Source of the DNA: Iris pallida
Taxonomy: Eukaryota; Streptophyta; Magnoliopsida; Asparagales; Iridaceae
NCBI GenBank assembly: GCA_029216955.1
Contig: JANAVB010015600.1
Coordinates: forward strand, 30,226,374-30,290,373
Direction: 5' to 3'
DNA length: 64,000 nucleotides
Part shown: positions 37,548 through 48,503 of the stretch, one piece after another
How positions within the stretch are numbered: the stretch's first letter is position 1
Layout of the letters: each line of letters opens with the position of its first letter
Position numbers and translations under genes: made by a program
The notes under the pieces: generated by a model
Seen by the model: the letters and a program-made list of their open reading frames with translations, nothing else
Told to the model about the DNA's origin: nothing
Database searches by the model: none

Positions 37548-40500
37548 TATGCTGATGGAAGACAATAGGCATGAACGTCCTCTATACTATACAGGATACA
37601 TCGACACGATAAAGGTCGATCGTATTCTGATAGATCCCGGGTCAGCACTCAGTATCATGCCGAGCACAATGCTAGACGCACTGAAGATCCCAGTATATAG
37701 TCTTTCTAGCACAATCACCACCATCTTGGGGTTCAACCAAGAAAGAAGTGAGCCTCTGGACAAGATTCGCCTAAAACTCCAAATAGGCAATCTTCGCACA
37801 AATGTGACCTTCTATATCATAGATAACCATGGTTGCTCTTACAATGCTCTTTTGGGGAGACTATTCCTTCATGAACGCAACATTGTTCCTTCAACTCTCT
37901 ATCAATGTTTCAAGTATGTTGATGACAATTGAGAGGTTCAAAAAGAGGTGGCGGATCTTTACCCTTTCAAAGGTGTCGAAGCATATTGTAATGATGCTCG
38001 TATGTATAAAGATGAGTTCATGAAGGTAGTACTGGCTCTGGACACTGAAGAAGAACAAGAAGCAGTGCCCAATGACACCATCATCATACCTGTTAAAGGG
38101 CGTGTTTCTCATCCTCAGTCCTCTAAACCACTGGCTATTCACTTGCCAGTCCGGAAGAAACTAACCGATGGTGGTCAAGATCAAAGGGAGCTCACCTCTT
38201 CTGAGCCACTTGTAATCGACTTACGTCGTAACAAGGATAAAAGGTAGCTCACCTCTCCTGAGCCACTTGTTATTGATTTATCTCATAACAAGGATAAAAG
38301 GGAGCTCACATCTTCTGAGATACTTGTTATTGACCTTCGTCGTAGCAAGCCTCCTCTACGTTCTTCTTCTCCCCCTCTTGTAATCAATCTGACCAAGCCT
38401 GCTAAGGCTAAAGGTCCTGTTGTAAATACAGATGTACAAATCAATGAAAAAGCATCTCTTTTCCAGTATATTGATGTCATTTATCATACTAAATTCTATT
38501 TTGATATGTTAGATAGCTTTCAGTCATTTACAATGGGAGTTGTACAGTCTCTTCAAACATAGGTCTTACTTGAATACCCAGATGATTCATATTTTGTTGT
38601 CCTTTCTCGAAAGAGAGGCGAGAGTCCAATACTTTTTAGTAAAGGGCCAGAACAAAAATTTAGCTATACGAATGATAGCAAAAATAACGATATAGGACGT
38701 CTCCAACTTCGTTGTTATAGTAAAAAATTAAAAGACATCATCCGAAAGATGGGTTATGACTTCAAGAATGGCCTCAATTATGGTAAGTGTAGACGAACTC
38801 CTATCCGTATAGTTGTTCCGGAAGGAAAATCAGAGATGTACTACAGCAGGACAAAAAGAGGTCTTGGATATGTGTCACTTCCAGTCTTATCTCCAGTAGC
38901 CTCCGAGTCTGATAGTGAGGAGCGCTCTAACTCTTCTGAGTCCAGATCATGGGATTCTGACACCAATATTGGCCAAGTTTATCGATTGATTGTATCTTCT
39001 AACATGGTCTCCGCTGAGCTTCCACAAGGTTATGACGAAAATATCGAGGAAAATCCTGAAACAGATCCTTGGGCTCAACGAATGGACACCTAATGGGAAC
39101 TCCGATTTGAACAACGAGAACCCCCTACCGAAGATCAATTAGTCCAAATTGACGTAGGAGAAAATGGGTCACCTCGTCCAATATTTATCAGCAAGAATCT
39201 CCCAGAGGCAGATAAGCAAGAGTTAATTCTTCTTATTCGAGAATACATTGATGTCTTCGCCTGGAGTTATGAAGATATGCCAGGTTTAGATCCTAAAGTT
39301 GCTACTCATAAACTGAATATTTTGCCTAATACAAAGCCAGTTAAACAGCAGCAAAGGCAATTCAAGCCAGAAACGATGGACACAATTGATAATGAAGTCA
39401 AAAAGCTCATAGCTTATGGCTTTATTCGAGAAGAACAACATCCAGATTGGGTAGCCAACGTTGTCCCAGTCTTGAAGAAAACTGGCAAAGTTTGAGTTTG
39501 TATCGACTTCCGGGATCTTAATGAAGCCTATCCAAAAGATGAGTTTTTTCTCCCTATCACAGACGTCATAATCGATAACACTTGTGGGTTCGAAAGGATA
39601 TCCTTCATGAATGGATTCTCTGGATACAATCAGATTCGGATGAATCCTGAAGATAAAAAATACACATCTTTCCGTACTCCTCGCGGAGTCTACTGCTACA
39701 TAGTGATGCCATTTGGTCTCAAGAATGCTGGTGCAACTTACCAACGAGCTATAAGTACCATCTTTCGAGATCATCTGCGCAAGACTGTCGAATGCTATAT
39801 GGACGATATTGTTGTAAAGAGCCGTCTAAAGAAAGATCACATCCAAGATTTAAGAACTATCTTCAATCCGATGCGCCAACTTCAACTGAAAATGAATCCC
39901 ACTAAGTCATTCTTGGGTATCTCTAGTGGTAAATTTCTCGGCTTCGTCATTACCTCTAAGGGTATACACGTGGATCCCGAGAAGATCAAAGCCATTCAAG
40001 AGATACGTCCTCTACGCAACCTAAAAGAGCTACGAAGATTCTAAGGTCGACTTGCGTACATTAGGAGATTCATTTCAAATCTGTCTGGACGCTGCGGACC
40101 ATTTACCCAGTTAATGAAGAAGGGAGTATCTTTCATTTGGACTGAAGAATGTCAACGAGCATTTGACGACATAAAACAATATCTTATGAACCCACCAGTC
40201 TTGGTGCCACCAATCTCGGGTATACCATTCTTAATGTATGTCCGTGCTATGGATCATTTATTGGGTGCTTTACTTGCCCAGAAGAACAAAGAAGGTCATA
40301 AACAAGCCATCTACTATCTTAGTCATACTATAATTGGTGCTGAACACCGTTATAGTCCGGTTGAGAAAGAATTCTTAGCTCTTATGTTTAATGTTCAAAA
40401 GACAAGGCATTATATCATTGGACAAACCATTCATGTCATCTCCCGAGTTAATCCTCTTCGGGTACTGATGAAGAAGCCAAGTACACTCAACTCTCGATTG

Positions 40501-42453
40501 GCTACATGGGCCATTCTGCTAGCCCAATATGACATGGTTTATATTCCACAAAAATCTGTTAAAGGTCAAGCACTGGCGGACTTCTTAGCGGCTCATCCTA
40601 TTCCAGAAACATCTAAACTTTATAATGAAATTCCAGATGAGATATTGGAATCAAATATGATCTCCGAAGAATTTTCTACTTGGCGTCTATTCTTTGACGG
40701 TGCATCTAGGATCGGGCCGAATGGTGCCATTGTCGCAGGAGTTAGGGTTGTTCTTGTTTCTCCAGACGGGTCAACTATCCAAAGAGCCTATTCCCTAGAT
40801 GAACCCTGCTCCAACAACGTAGCAGAATACAACGCTCTTCTCATTGGCCTTCAATTAGATAAACAACTAGACGTCGAATATCTTGAAGTCTAGGGCGACT
40901 CCAAGCTGGTTGTTAACCAGGTTAGAGGAACCTATGAAGTTCGTCATCAAGATCTAGTGCCTTATCATGAAGCTGCGACTTACATGGCTACATCGTTCAA
41001 GGCTTTCTTTATTGAATATGTTCGACGAGCTTATAACATTGAGGCAGATGCTTTAGCCAATCTCGCGACAGTCTTAGCCATACCTGTCAAAAGACAATAG
41101 GTGGTGGTTGTCTCTAATCGGAAATTGTTTTGCATCGAAAATAATCGCAATATTGAGTTCAGTAATTTTAGTGAGGTCAATGTTATCGGTGAAGATTGGA
41201 GAACTATCTTCATCGACTTCGTGGTCCATGATATACTTCCTGAAGATCCCAAGGAGGCTACGAGTATTCGTCGACAGTCTTTGTGATTCTATTACAATCA
41301 GACCACCAAGACTCTCTACCGACGGACTTATGACGGTCTTCTCTTACGCTGTCTTGCTGGTGATAAAGCAAAACAAGTGTTACGTGAAGCTCATGATGGT
41401 GTTTACGGAGCACATCAACCCGACCCTAAACTACAAGACCGTATTCGACGCATGGGTTACTACTGGCCCTCTATGGTATTGGATGCCATCGAATATGCAA
41501 GAAAATATTGAGCTTGTCAAATCTACGCAGATTTCATTCATCAACCGTCAGAATTCCTTTATCCGACTGCTGCTTCCTGGCCTTTTGAAGCTTGGGGCAT
41601 GGATATTATAGGTCCTATTAATCCTCCTTCTTCTAAAGGACATCGGTTCATACTAGCTATAACCGATTACTTCTCTAAATGGGCTGAAGCTATACCTCTG
41701 GCTGAAGTTAAGACCAGTAGCATCATCAACTTTATCAAACATCATATCATCTATAGATTTGGTGTACCTCGAAGGATCATTCACGACAATGGACCACAGT
41801 TCATTAGCTAGAAGTTTACCAGGTTTTGTGACGATCATCGGATTGACAATGTCGCTTCGACGGCTTACAATCCTGCTGCTAATGGTTTAGCTGAAGCATT
41901 TAACAAGACTATTATCAAACTCCTTAAGAAGTTTGTATCTTCTAACAAATAGAATTGGAGTGAGAAACTTGGAGAATGTCAATGGGCCTATCGCACTACG
42001 GTCCGTAACCCTACAGGCTATACACCTTTTTCTCTTGTGTATGGTTGTGAAGCAGTTCTACCTTTGGAACTTCAGATCCTATCCCTGCGGATTGCTATTG
42101 CCAACGAGCTCACTACAGAGAACAATGACCTCCTTCGACTTCAAGAATTAGAAGCGCTCGACGAGAAACGGTTACTGGCTCAACAGCATATTGAGTTATA
42201 TCAAGCCCGAATCTCAAAAGCTTTTAATCGCAAAGTTAATGTCAGAGTTTTTCAGAAAGAAGAACTGGTTCTAAACGTCAGACGTCCTATGACCATGACT
42301 CATATGAGCAAAGGCAAATTCGACGCGAAGTGGGAAGGTCCATATATTGTGAGCAAAGTCTTCTCAAATGGAGCCTATCAACTTACAGAGTTGGACGGTC
42401 GAGTTGCAATGATGCCTATCAATGGCAAATTCCTTAAAAAGTACTATGTATGA
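37468..42453 (+). pseudogene. T2 pol: protease, RT, RNase H, second RNase H, integrase
   Basis: One frame from about 37468 to the stop at 42451-42453, broken only by in-frame stops (for example 37930, 38245, 38560, 39091, 39493, 40042, 40891, 41098, 41284, 41506, 41809, 41950) and no frameshift. Protease: ILIDPGSALSIMP (about 37624). RT: FMNGFSGYNQIRM (39607), PFGLKNAGATYQRA (about 39710), catalytic YMDD at 39796-39807. RNase H 1: about 40250-40470. RNase H 2 (archaeal-like, Tat-specific): WRLFFDGAS (40681) to NNVAEYNALL and GDSKLVVNQV (about 40894). Integrase: zinc-binding region about 41340-41510, core Asp in MDIIGP (41599), Asp in HDNGPQF, Glu in NGLAEAFNKT, and a GPYIV segment near 42330. 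Enzyme of reverse transcription and integration in the virus-like particle and nucleus; inactive in this copy. Confidence 0.92.
38186..38350 (+). repeat. Three in-frame 57-bp tandem repeats between protease and RT
   Basis: Each unit encodes a variant of RELTSSEPLVIDLRRNKDK. The unit length is a multiple of three, so the frame is kept. It lies in a low-conservation linker between protease and RT; a fourth, shorter echo (PPLVINLTK) follows. Confidence 0.85.
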
Positions 42454-42539
42454 ATGTAAAAAGAATTTCATGTAAATACGACAAAACAGTTCATAAATAA
42501 AATTTTATTTTATTTCATCATAACTGGTGTTACAAGATA

Positions 42540-42866
42540 TCATGGACGGGAATCACTATCGTCCTTCTTGAAGACAGGACGAGGACCACTACCGTCCTTT
42601 TCAAAAATGTAATCGACAAAAGAGCCGAGTACATCCTTGCTCGAACCCACCAGAAATTTACAAGCGGCCATCCTCATAGCCTCCTCCTCGTCCGTCGTCC
42701 CTGGTTCAAGTAGGAAGTCCAAGATATCCCGAGGTGGCTTGGGTGCAGACGAACCTTCGCCCGCCTTTGTCAGCTTGGGCTGGGTCATCTCGACTGGACG
42801 TTCTTCAGTAACCGCTTCAACCTTCGGGGCGATCTCAGCCTTCTTCGATGCATCTTCAGACGACAT
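42540..42866 (-). CDS. Small antisense ORF of T2, unknown function
   Basis: Open frame from an ATG at 42866 (MSSEDASKKAEIAPKVEAV) to the stop at 42540, about 108 codons, acidic and Lys/Glu-rich, with a central part DILDFLLEPGTTDEEEAMRM. It lies between the end of pol and the larger antisense gene and could be a separate small gene or a further exon. No homologue is seen in T1 or T3. The ATG at 42893 gives a slightly longer version. Weakly supported as coding. Confidence 0.35.
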   Translation of the reverse strand: MSSEDASKKAEIAPKVEAVTEERPVEMTQPKLTKAGEGSSAPKPPRDILDFLLEPGTTDEEEAMRMAACKFLVGSSKDVLGSFVDYIFEKDGSGPRPVFKKDDSDSRP

Positions 42867-42954
42867 TTTCTTGTTAAAAGCGAAAGTGATCATTCCATCT
42901 AAATTTATGTTCTATTTACAGGCGGAGATTCTTGAAACATCGAAGCGACGCGTT

Positions 42955-43165
42955 CTTCGTAACATTCATTACATTCATCTGACGGTTCACACGTTCATTC
43001 CATCCACTCGACGGTTCACCCGTTCATTCCATCCGACGGTTCACCCGTTTATTCCATACATCTGACGGCTCACCCATTCATTCAATTCATCTGACGGTTC
43101 ATCCGTTCATTCCAACGATTCATTTCGTTCATACATTTTGACGATTCATCCGTTCATTCATATCA
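42955..43165 (+). repeat. Minisatellite, about six copies of a 30-33 bp unit
   Basis: Units read like CATCTGACGGTTCACCCGTT followed by CATTCCAT, with substitutions. Within each unit ACGGTTCACCCGT has imperfect dyad symmetry (ACGG...CCGT). It lies in the T2 spacer. Confidence 0.85.
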
Positions 43166-43397
43166 GCAATTTATCACGTATTTGTTACCTCTGATTAAGT
43201 TGTCTATTGAAATAATGATATTCAACGAATTATATTCTGCCATGTCCACATTACCTCTGAGCAGATATAATAAATATAATTATTTTCTAAATCAAGAAAT
43301 ATATCATATCCTGAACCTCTGAATATAATTACCATCGCTATTATTTATATCCTTAATGGGATATGCAAAAAATAATAGAGCCACAAAAAAATGTCTT

Positions 43398-43403
43398 TTT
43401 ATT
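43398..43403 (-). terminator. Candidate poly(A) signal of T2 antisense gene
   Basis: Minus-strand AATAAA about 60 bp past the last possible stop (43464) and about 115 bp past the stop at 43518. Near-upstream signals of this type are typical of plant and retroelement transcripts. Confidence 0.45.
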
Positions 43404-43517
43404 AATCAAAATAAAAGGCATTACAAAAAGACATATCATAAAAGGGAAAATACAAAAATTTCCTTATTCAGCTGGAGGTGTCATCAAACTAGCTATCTGC
43501 TGCTTCAATGATTGGAG

Positions 43518-44318
43518 TCATCCTTCACGCGAATCTAACACCCGCATTCTAGCTTCCGCCATTCCAGATTCATCATCAAAGGATGGCAAGGTCACTAGGC
43601 GGCGAGTGATTTCATCTTGATGGGAAGTGACAAACTCATTTTTCTCATGGGTTAGAATGTCAAGTTGCTGAACGGCAGCTTCATGCTGTGTCGTCTCCTT
43701 CTCAAGAGCAAGCTGGACAATTTTCAACTCTTCCTGAAGACGAGCAAACTCTGCTTTCAGCTCAGTAACTTTCATTTTTTTTCCCCAGCAGCAGACGCTA
43801 ACGCCTCCATATCCGGGAATCATACTCTGAAGCCTTTGTGGCATAAGTGTCCAAAAAAGTCTGGAAAGTCGCTTTTGTAACTTTAGCTTCACGAGTCATC
43901 TTCTCGAACTCAGTATTTACTAGGGGCTCTATTTCCCCCCGATCAAGATCCTTGTAGATCTTAATTAATGCCTCCAGCTCATCCAATATGTGTTCATGAT
44001 AGGTGGCCTGAGCTTCATCGCCTTGACTTCGGATGGCACCTATTAGATAAGTAGTTGGGGTTCTAACTGTGATGAAACCTATATTCTCTCTTTCCATAAC
44101 CCTTTCCACTAAGGGTCCTAAGGAAGTGAAGAATAGGTTGGTGAAGGAACCAATTATAAATCTGTTAATAGCCGCTGTACCTGGTGTAGCAACTACTCCT
44201 GTGGAAGCTGAAGCAGCAGATACTTGTACAGGTGGACGTCCAGCTTCTTGAACATGAACTGAGGTCTCTCTAGATAAGGAAGCCATGGTGGAGCTCGTTG
44301 CCCCTTCCAGATGTTCTT
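43518..44318 (-). CDS. T2 antisense gene exon 4: coiled-coil C-terminal part
   Basis: After the intron 3 acceptor the frame reads through MASLSRETSVHVQEAG (44286) to 43798. A helical stretch with many Glu/Lys follows (MTREAKVTKATFQTFLDTYA). The frame then shifts, and 43760-43518 reads a clear coiled coil (KVTELKAEFARLQEELK, LALEKETTQHEAAVQQLDIL). An A8 run at about 43775-43782 is one likely indel site. T1 (3309-3653) and T3 (51358-51800) have similar coiled coils at the same place, all ending in a short L-x3-I/L-x2-L motif. Confidence 0.6.
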
Positions 44319-44653
44319 CTGTGAAATCAAATAAACACCATCAGTTTGCTGTCATTAGCGACTATCAAAAGGATCAAAAATAAGGGCAAGCTTACCATTG
44401 CTGGGTCTAGTGACGAGTTTGTCGTTTGTTGGCACAAGTTGCAGCCTAGCAGAAGTAGCTTCAGACATTACTGCCTGACTACTTCCTGCTTCGGAGCCAC
44501 CTGAAAAATGTCGGCTGCTGCTAGCTATTGCTGTTGTTGGCACTATATCAGTACATATTGGAGGAATTGAAAAAGATTGAATTTCTGCATAAATGAAAGA
44601 TAAGATGTCAGTTATCTAATCTATAAAAGAAGATTATCAATATCAGCCAATAC

Positions 44654-45992
44654 CTCTTGGATCTGTGACAGTAGCGTCCTCTGGTGCTATGTCATCAACA
44701 GCATTCTTTTCTTGGGATGCATGAGCATCAGTATCCTCTTTCGGATTTGGAGTATCATCAACAGTCTCTGCTGATGTTTCTTCATCATCCTCCGCACCTT
44801 CTTCTAGGGCTTCCTCGCTATTACTTGCGGCAACCGGATCTATATCATCACAAAAGCCGAAGTCACAGTCTTCTAGAGCCTCAATCATTAATTTGTCTTC
44901 TTCAGCACGAAGTGATCTTGGAAAAGCCGAAAGATGGGCAGTTTCCGGTGCAAGTGTAGGAGATCGCAATACGTCAAAAGACGTTTCTAACTCGTTGATT
45001 GGAATCAGAGTTGCAGTCGCCTCTCTTGTTTTTGCAGCTTCATCCTCTGTCTCCGTGATCTCTTCTCTTGTCTCTACACCCTCGTCCCTCTTCTCTGCAT
45101 TGGGAGATTCCTGTCTGGGCTCAAGTGCAGGTGTAGGAGACGACATCATAACTCCGGCGATCACACTTGTCATGACCGATGCCAGGATAGGTCTTGGAGG
45201 AGTGACTACTTTCTTTCTTCTGAAAACTATTTTCTTTCTGTGTAGAGGTCTCTCTGGACTCTCTACGTCTATAACATGTTCTTGTCTTTGAATGGAGGTT
45301 GGGGACGACGCCTCTTCTCTCTGAATTGACTCAGCCTGTTGCCGAGATTGGGATCGGGTAATGACCCTTTCCGATGATTCAAAAATAATCTTCTTCTTAG
45401 AAATTGGAGAAGAAGGTTCTTTGGCCTTCCTCTTCTTCTCCTTGGCCAGAGATTTTACAACTTTTATGGAGACGCGCAGCGGCTTATAAACTTCTTTAGG
45501 GAAGTTAGCTTCCCTCGAAGCTTCTAATGGTGCATCAGCCGGCTCATTCTCCTCATCATTACCAGGAAGCACCAGAACAGGTGCTCCTTTCTTGAATCGA
45601 GTCGCAGTCGCGAAGCTGTCTGCCAGATTGAAGTTTTCAGCAAAAGTGTTTGCTGAAGTATAGAAGATCGAGTACGTATACAGCATACGAGGACCTCGAT
45701 CATTTCTGGACGGCATCGAGAACGTCGTCCTGGTATCCCGAGCATTGTAATACGCCCAAGCCCGGGCTCCATCAATTAAAAACCCTTTTCCTTGTAGGCA
45801 TGTGATAGCATTACTTACATGGAACTGGTCATAACCGAATTGGCGCACAAAACGGCTGGGAAGATAAGGCTCGAGATAGCATTCATCCTCGAACCGATAT
45901 ACCAGGTGTGATGGCCGGATTGTCCTCAGCCAATCGAAAGTTGTGTGGCCTAAAGGCTGCATCCTCCCGGAGTCCACAAGGTTCGTAGACAT
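44654..45992 (-). CDS. T2 antisense gene exon 2, C-terminal half with basic NLS-like region
   Basis: Same frame as the upstream half, after TAG 46086. Begins with a conserved region RPSHLVYRFEDECYLEPYLP and SRFVRQFGYDQF (about 45790-45915), then GARAWAYYNARDT. T1 and T3 have the same blocks (SHLVYRNQN; SHLVYQNRN with FAHQFGYTQL and GARGWQYYNT). Then a Lys/Arg-rich part with KKRKAKEPSSPISKKK (about 45385-45435), which fits a bipartite nuclear localisation signal, and RKKIVFRRKK. The tail is acidic (EEALEEGAEDDEE). The exon ends at a GT donor (44653-44652). Suggests a nuclear protein; not tested. Confidence 0.65.
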
Positions 45993-46085
45993 ATGCTCAT
46001 AACTGACCGGAGGGGTAACGCAGTAGAAGCTCCATCCTCTACCGAGATTCAGTGTGCGTCGACAATCTCTTAAAGTGGTGTAAAT

Positions 46086-47692
46086 CTACTTGCATCCAGA
46101 AAATCTTCTCAAGAAGCTGCCACCCACTGCCCCCATATCCGGATTCATTTGTGAAGGATGATGTAGGAGTAGCCATCCGAACAAGTATGTGTATAGGAGT
46201 TCCAGCCGGAGGAAGTGTCCTTTCTCGTTTTTCCATTTAATTATTGAATCGACGAAGAGACGAAGGCCGATGTTCACTCTGCATCTCATTGCTGACAGCA
46301 GATCCATCCGGTAGCCGAAGACCAAACGGACAGCAGCAAAAATCACACCGCGGTGGAAGCGGTCGACTGCACTGGCCCCAGGGACGACGTATCGTCGGAG
46401 CCAGTAAGTAAGAAAACCCGCCAACTGGGCCTCCTTCGACATGGGCCTATAGCCCATCCTCGTGTAACTCTCAATAATGTCATTTTTCTTCAGAAGGAGA
46501 TATTGAAGATCATCCTCGATCTTGATATCCATGTCTCCATGTGTCTCCATTACCCCTATCACTTCACTATTGCTGAGCGGTCGAAAAAAGTTAGGATTAC
46601 AATTTTTGTGCTCCTTGGTCTTCTTCTCAATGATGTGGTTGAGAAAGAGATATGGTAACCATTTAGTGGAGTAGCAGGTGCCAGAGGTGCCACTCTTGTA
46701 ATAGAGAGAACAGATCTTGTAGTGACATAGTAGCTCTTCAAACACCACCACTATATCAGCATTCTTCTCACGCAGTTTGTCCAATTCATAGTTTGTTGGG
46801 ACAAACTCTTCATAGGGGATATCCCCCATTGGCAGGCTGGAGATGTAGTTCATCTCGTGCAGAGCTAACCCGATCTCTCCGCGGGGCGTCATGAACGTCC
46901 CGGTTCTATAGTTGTATCTCTCAGTTAACACAAGGAATAGATGAGGATTGGAGGGAAAGCCATAAACAGTGGCATACACTGCTTGGTATAGGTTAATCTC
47001 CTTAAGCCGCTCTTCAAATTGGACCAATATCCAATTGGATATACAGATCCATCTCTTGTTATCTGGGTTCACGAGGCCTGTCAGCCTCAACTCCTGATCT
47101 GGATACCTTTCTTCTACTTTTGCAAACTCATTTGTGAAGATCGGAGTTCTCACTGGTAGCAGCAAGGAAGAATCTTCTAGTGGGATACAGCCGAGCTTTA
47201 GTCCTCTAAGCAAGGAGCTACGTCGCTCAGAGGAACTGTAAAATATATCCTCGTTTCTAGACCCCTTCTTGAAACAGATGTTTCCTGTTCGGGCTTGCTG
47301 AAGTGGAGTTATATCCCATTCCATTCTTCTCGGATAGCTTGTAAAAGCATATCGAGATAGAGGAAGGCATCTAGAAATCTCCGACAGAAGGATTGTCTTT
47401 TCGCCCCTCTGGATAAGTCTCTGTTCCATTCGAGTTCTGGGCTGAGAGTTCTTGTCGAAGGCCTCACCAAACAAGAACAACGGCTTCTTATGAGTAACTA
47501 TATCAGCCGTCTGGAGAGGCTGCCCATTCATCAAACACAGCAAAGTCTCATTGTCCTGTGCAATCAATACGGCTTCCCGAGATGATGGTATGGCGTACTG
47601 AAGGAATGTCACATGAGATAGATCTTCTTTATATTCAGGTTCAGCCAAAGATCCTGCAAAGACCTCATAATTGGGGTCTTCCCTGAGGTTAA
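46086..47692 (-). CDS. T2 antisense gene exon 2, N-terminal half: plant-mobile-domain-like region
   Basis: Open from the acceptor at 47693 to TAG 46086 (535 codons; first internal Met at 47648). The best recognised part, roughly residues 230-280 counted from that Met, is TGTFMTPRGEIGLALHEMNY followed by ISSLPMG, which resembles the GEM-x-LxDV-x-LLGLP core of plant mobile domains. Aligned parts in T1 (GELCLALHEM) and T3 (about 58500-58560) keep G-E-L/I-x-L-x-L-H-E. A second conserved block is LELLYTYLFGWLLLHHP (about 46130). No metal or catalytic motif is obvious. The family assignment is by eye only. Confidence 0.65.
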
Positions 47693-48111
47693 CTGCATCA
47701 AAAAAAAGAAAACAAGGATCAGTACATACAAAAGAAAAATTCTACAAAAGATCATCAATTTGCACAAGTTATCAGATTGCGCCAACAATAGTCAGCATGC
47801 GTAAATTATCAAATTGTGCCAGCACAATCAGCTTGTGCAAGACATCAGTTTGCGCTAACATACTTGTGCAAGACATCAGTTTGTGCTGACACAACTGACT
47901 TGCGCAAATGGTGGATTGTGCCGAATATTTTGTCAGTGCATTCCATCCGATTGTGCAAGAGTATAGTTTTCATAAAAATAAAAACTATTGTGCATGCAAC
48001 CGAAACCCTAAACAGGGTGGCGCAAAATACCATCTATAAAAAGAGAGAGGTATGAAGGTCTGAAAGTATCAAGAACCCTAAAAAGGGTTTTGATCTTTAT
48101 TCGTCATTTAC

Positions 48112-48220
48112 CTTGCAATGCTGGATAACCTGTTTCATGACGAGAAATTAGGGGCACAACCCGAGTTGAAGGCTCGACGGGGGCCTTGCCCTTCTCAGTG
48201 GCTGTACGCTTGGGAGCCAT
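48112..48220 (-). CDS. T2 antisense gene exon 1
   Basis: Starts MAPKRTATEKGKAPVE at 48220, 36 codons plus one base, then donor CAAG/GTAAAT. T1 (MAPKKPKTLK, 7148) and T3 (MVPKTPYGGV, 60020) start similarly, a short basic N-terminus on a separate first exon. The shared start is good evidence that this is a real 5' exon. Confidence 0.65.
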
Positions 48221-48328
48221 CGCTATCGTCGGCGGAAAGGAGAAGAAGTAGTCGGAGAAGGAACGGAAGCTTTTATCTCTTGAACAGTCGAAAGATGAGT
48301 AAAGGATGAAAGAAAGAAAAAAAAGAAA

Positions 48329-48338
48329 CTATTTATAG
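48329..48338 (-). promoter_or_regulatory. TATA box of T2 antisense gene
   Basis: Minus-strand CTATAAATAG, a perfect consensus, about 110 bp upstream of the exon 1 ATG and inside the element, not in an LTR. It is followed by a CT-rich leader. It is the same decamer as the LTR TATA box (33295), but its surroundings differ. Confidence 0.7.
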
Positions 48339-48490
48339 TTTTTCAAGTGTAACGGCTACCTCCGATTGCGCCACAAAAGTCGGAGCTAATTCCTCCAAAC
48401 GCGCAGTCAAAGCGCAACTTGCGCAACTTGATTTTAAATTCGAAATTCAAAGTATTTTGAAACTTTGAATGTTTTCAAATTTTGAAAACT

Positions 48491-48503
48491 TTGAAGGGGG
48501 ACA
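48491..48503 (+). other. T2 polypurine tract
   Basis: TTGAAGGGGGACA immediately before the 3' LTR (TG at 48504). Matches the T1 tract. Confidence 0.85.

Larger units (their letters stand above)
43464..48220 (-). pseudogene. T2 antisense gene, four exons: plant-mobile-domain-like protein with coiled-coil C-terminus
   Basis: Exons on the minus strand: 48220-48112, 47692-44654, 44584-44396, 44318 to 43518 or 43464. Introns: 419 bp (donor GTAAAT, acceptor TTGATGCAG), 69 bp (GTATTG, TTTATGCAG), 77 bp (GTAAGC, TTTCACAG). All three are GT-AG, all split a codon after its first base, and the frame stays open across every junction. Defects: in-frame TAG at 46086-46088, a frame change in exon 4 between about 43787 and 43825, and TGA at 43518. 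TATA box on the same strand at 48329-48338. Related genes lie in T1 and T3. Antisense ORFs are known from Tat elements such as Grande; role unknown. Plant mobile domains occur in transposon-derived and host silencing-related proteins, so a nuclear role is a guess. Confidence 0.72.

Noticed and set aside
42637..43065. 142-aa + strand ORF
   Set aside because: Opposite-strand shadow of the small antisense ORF and of the minisatellite; Ser-rich with no motif.
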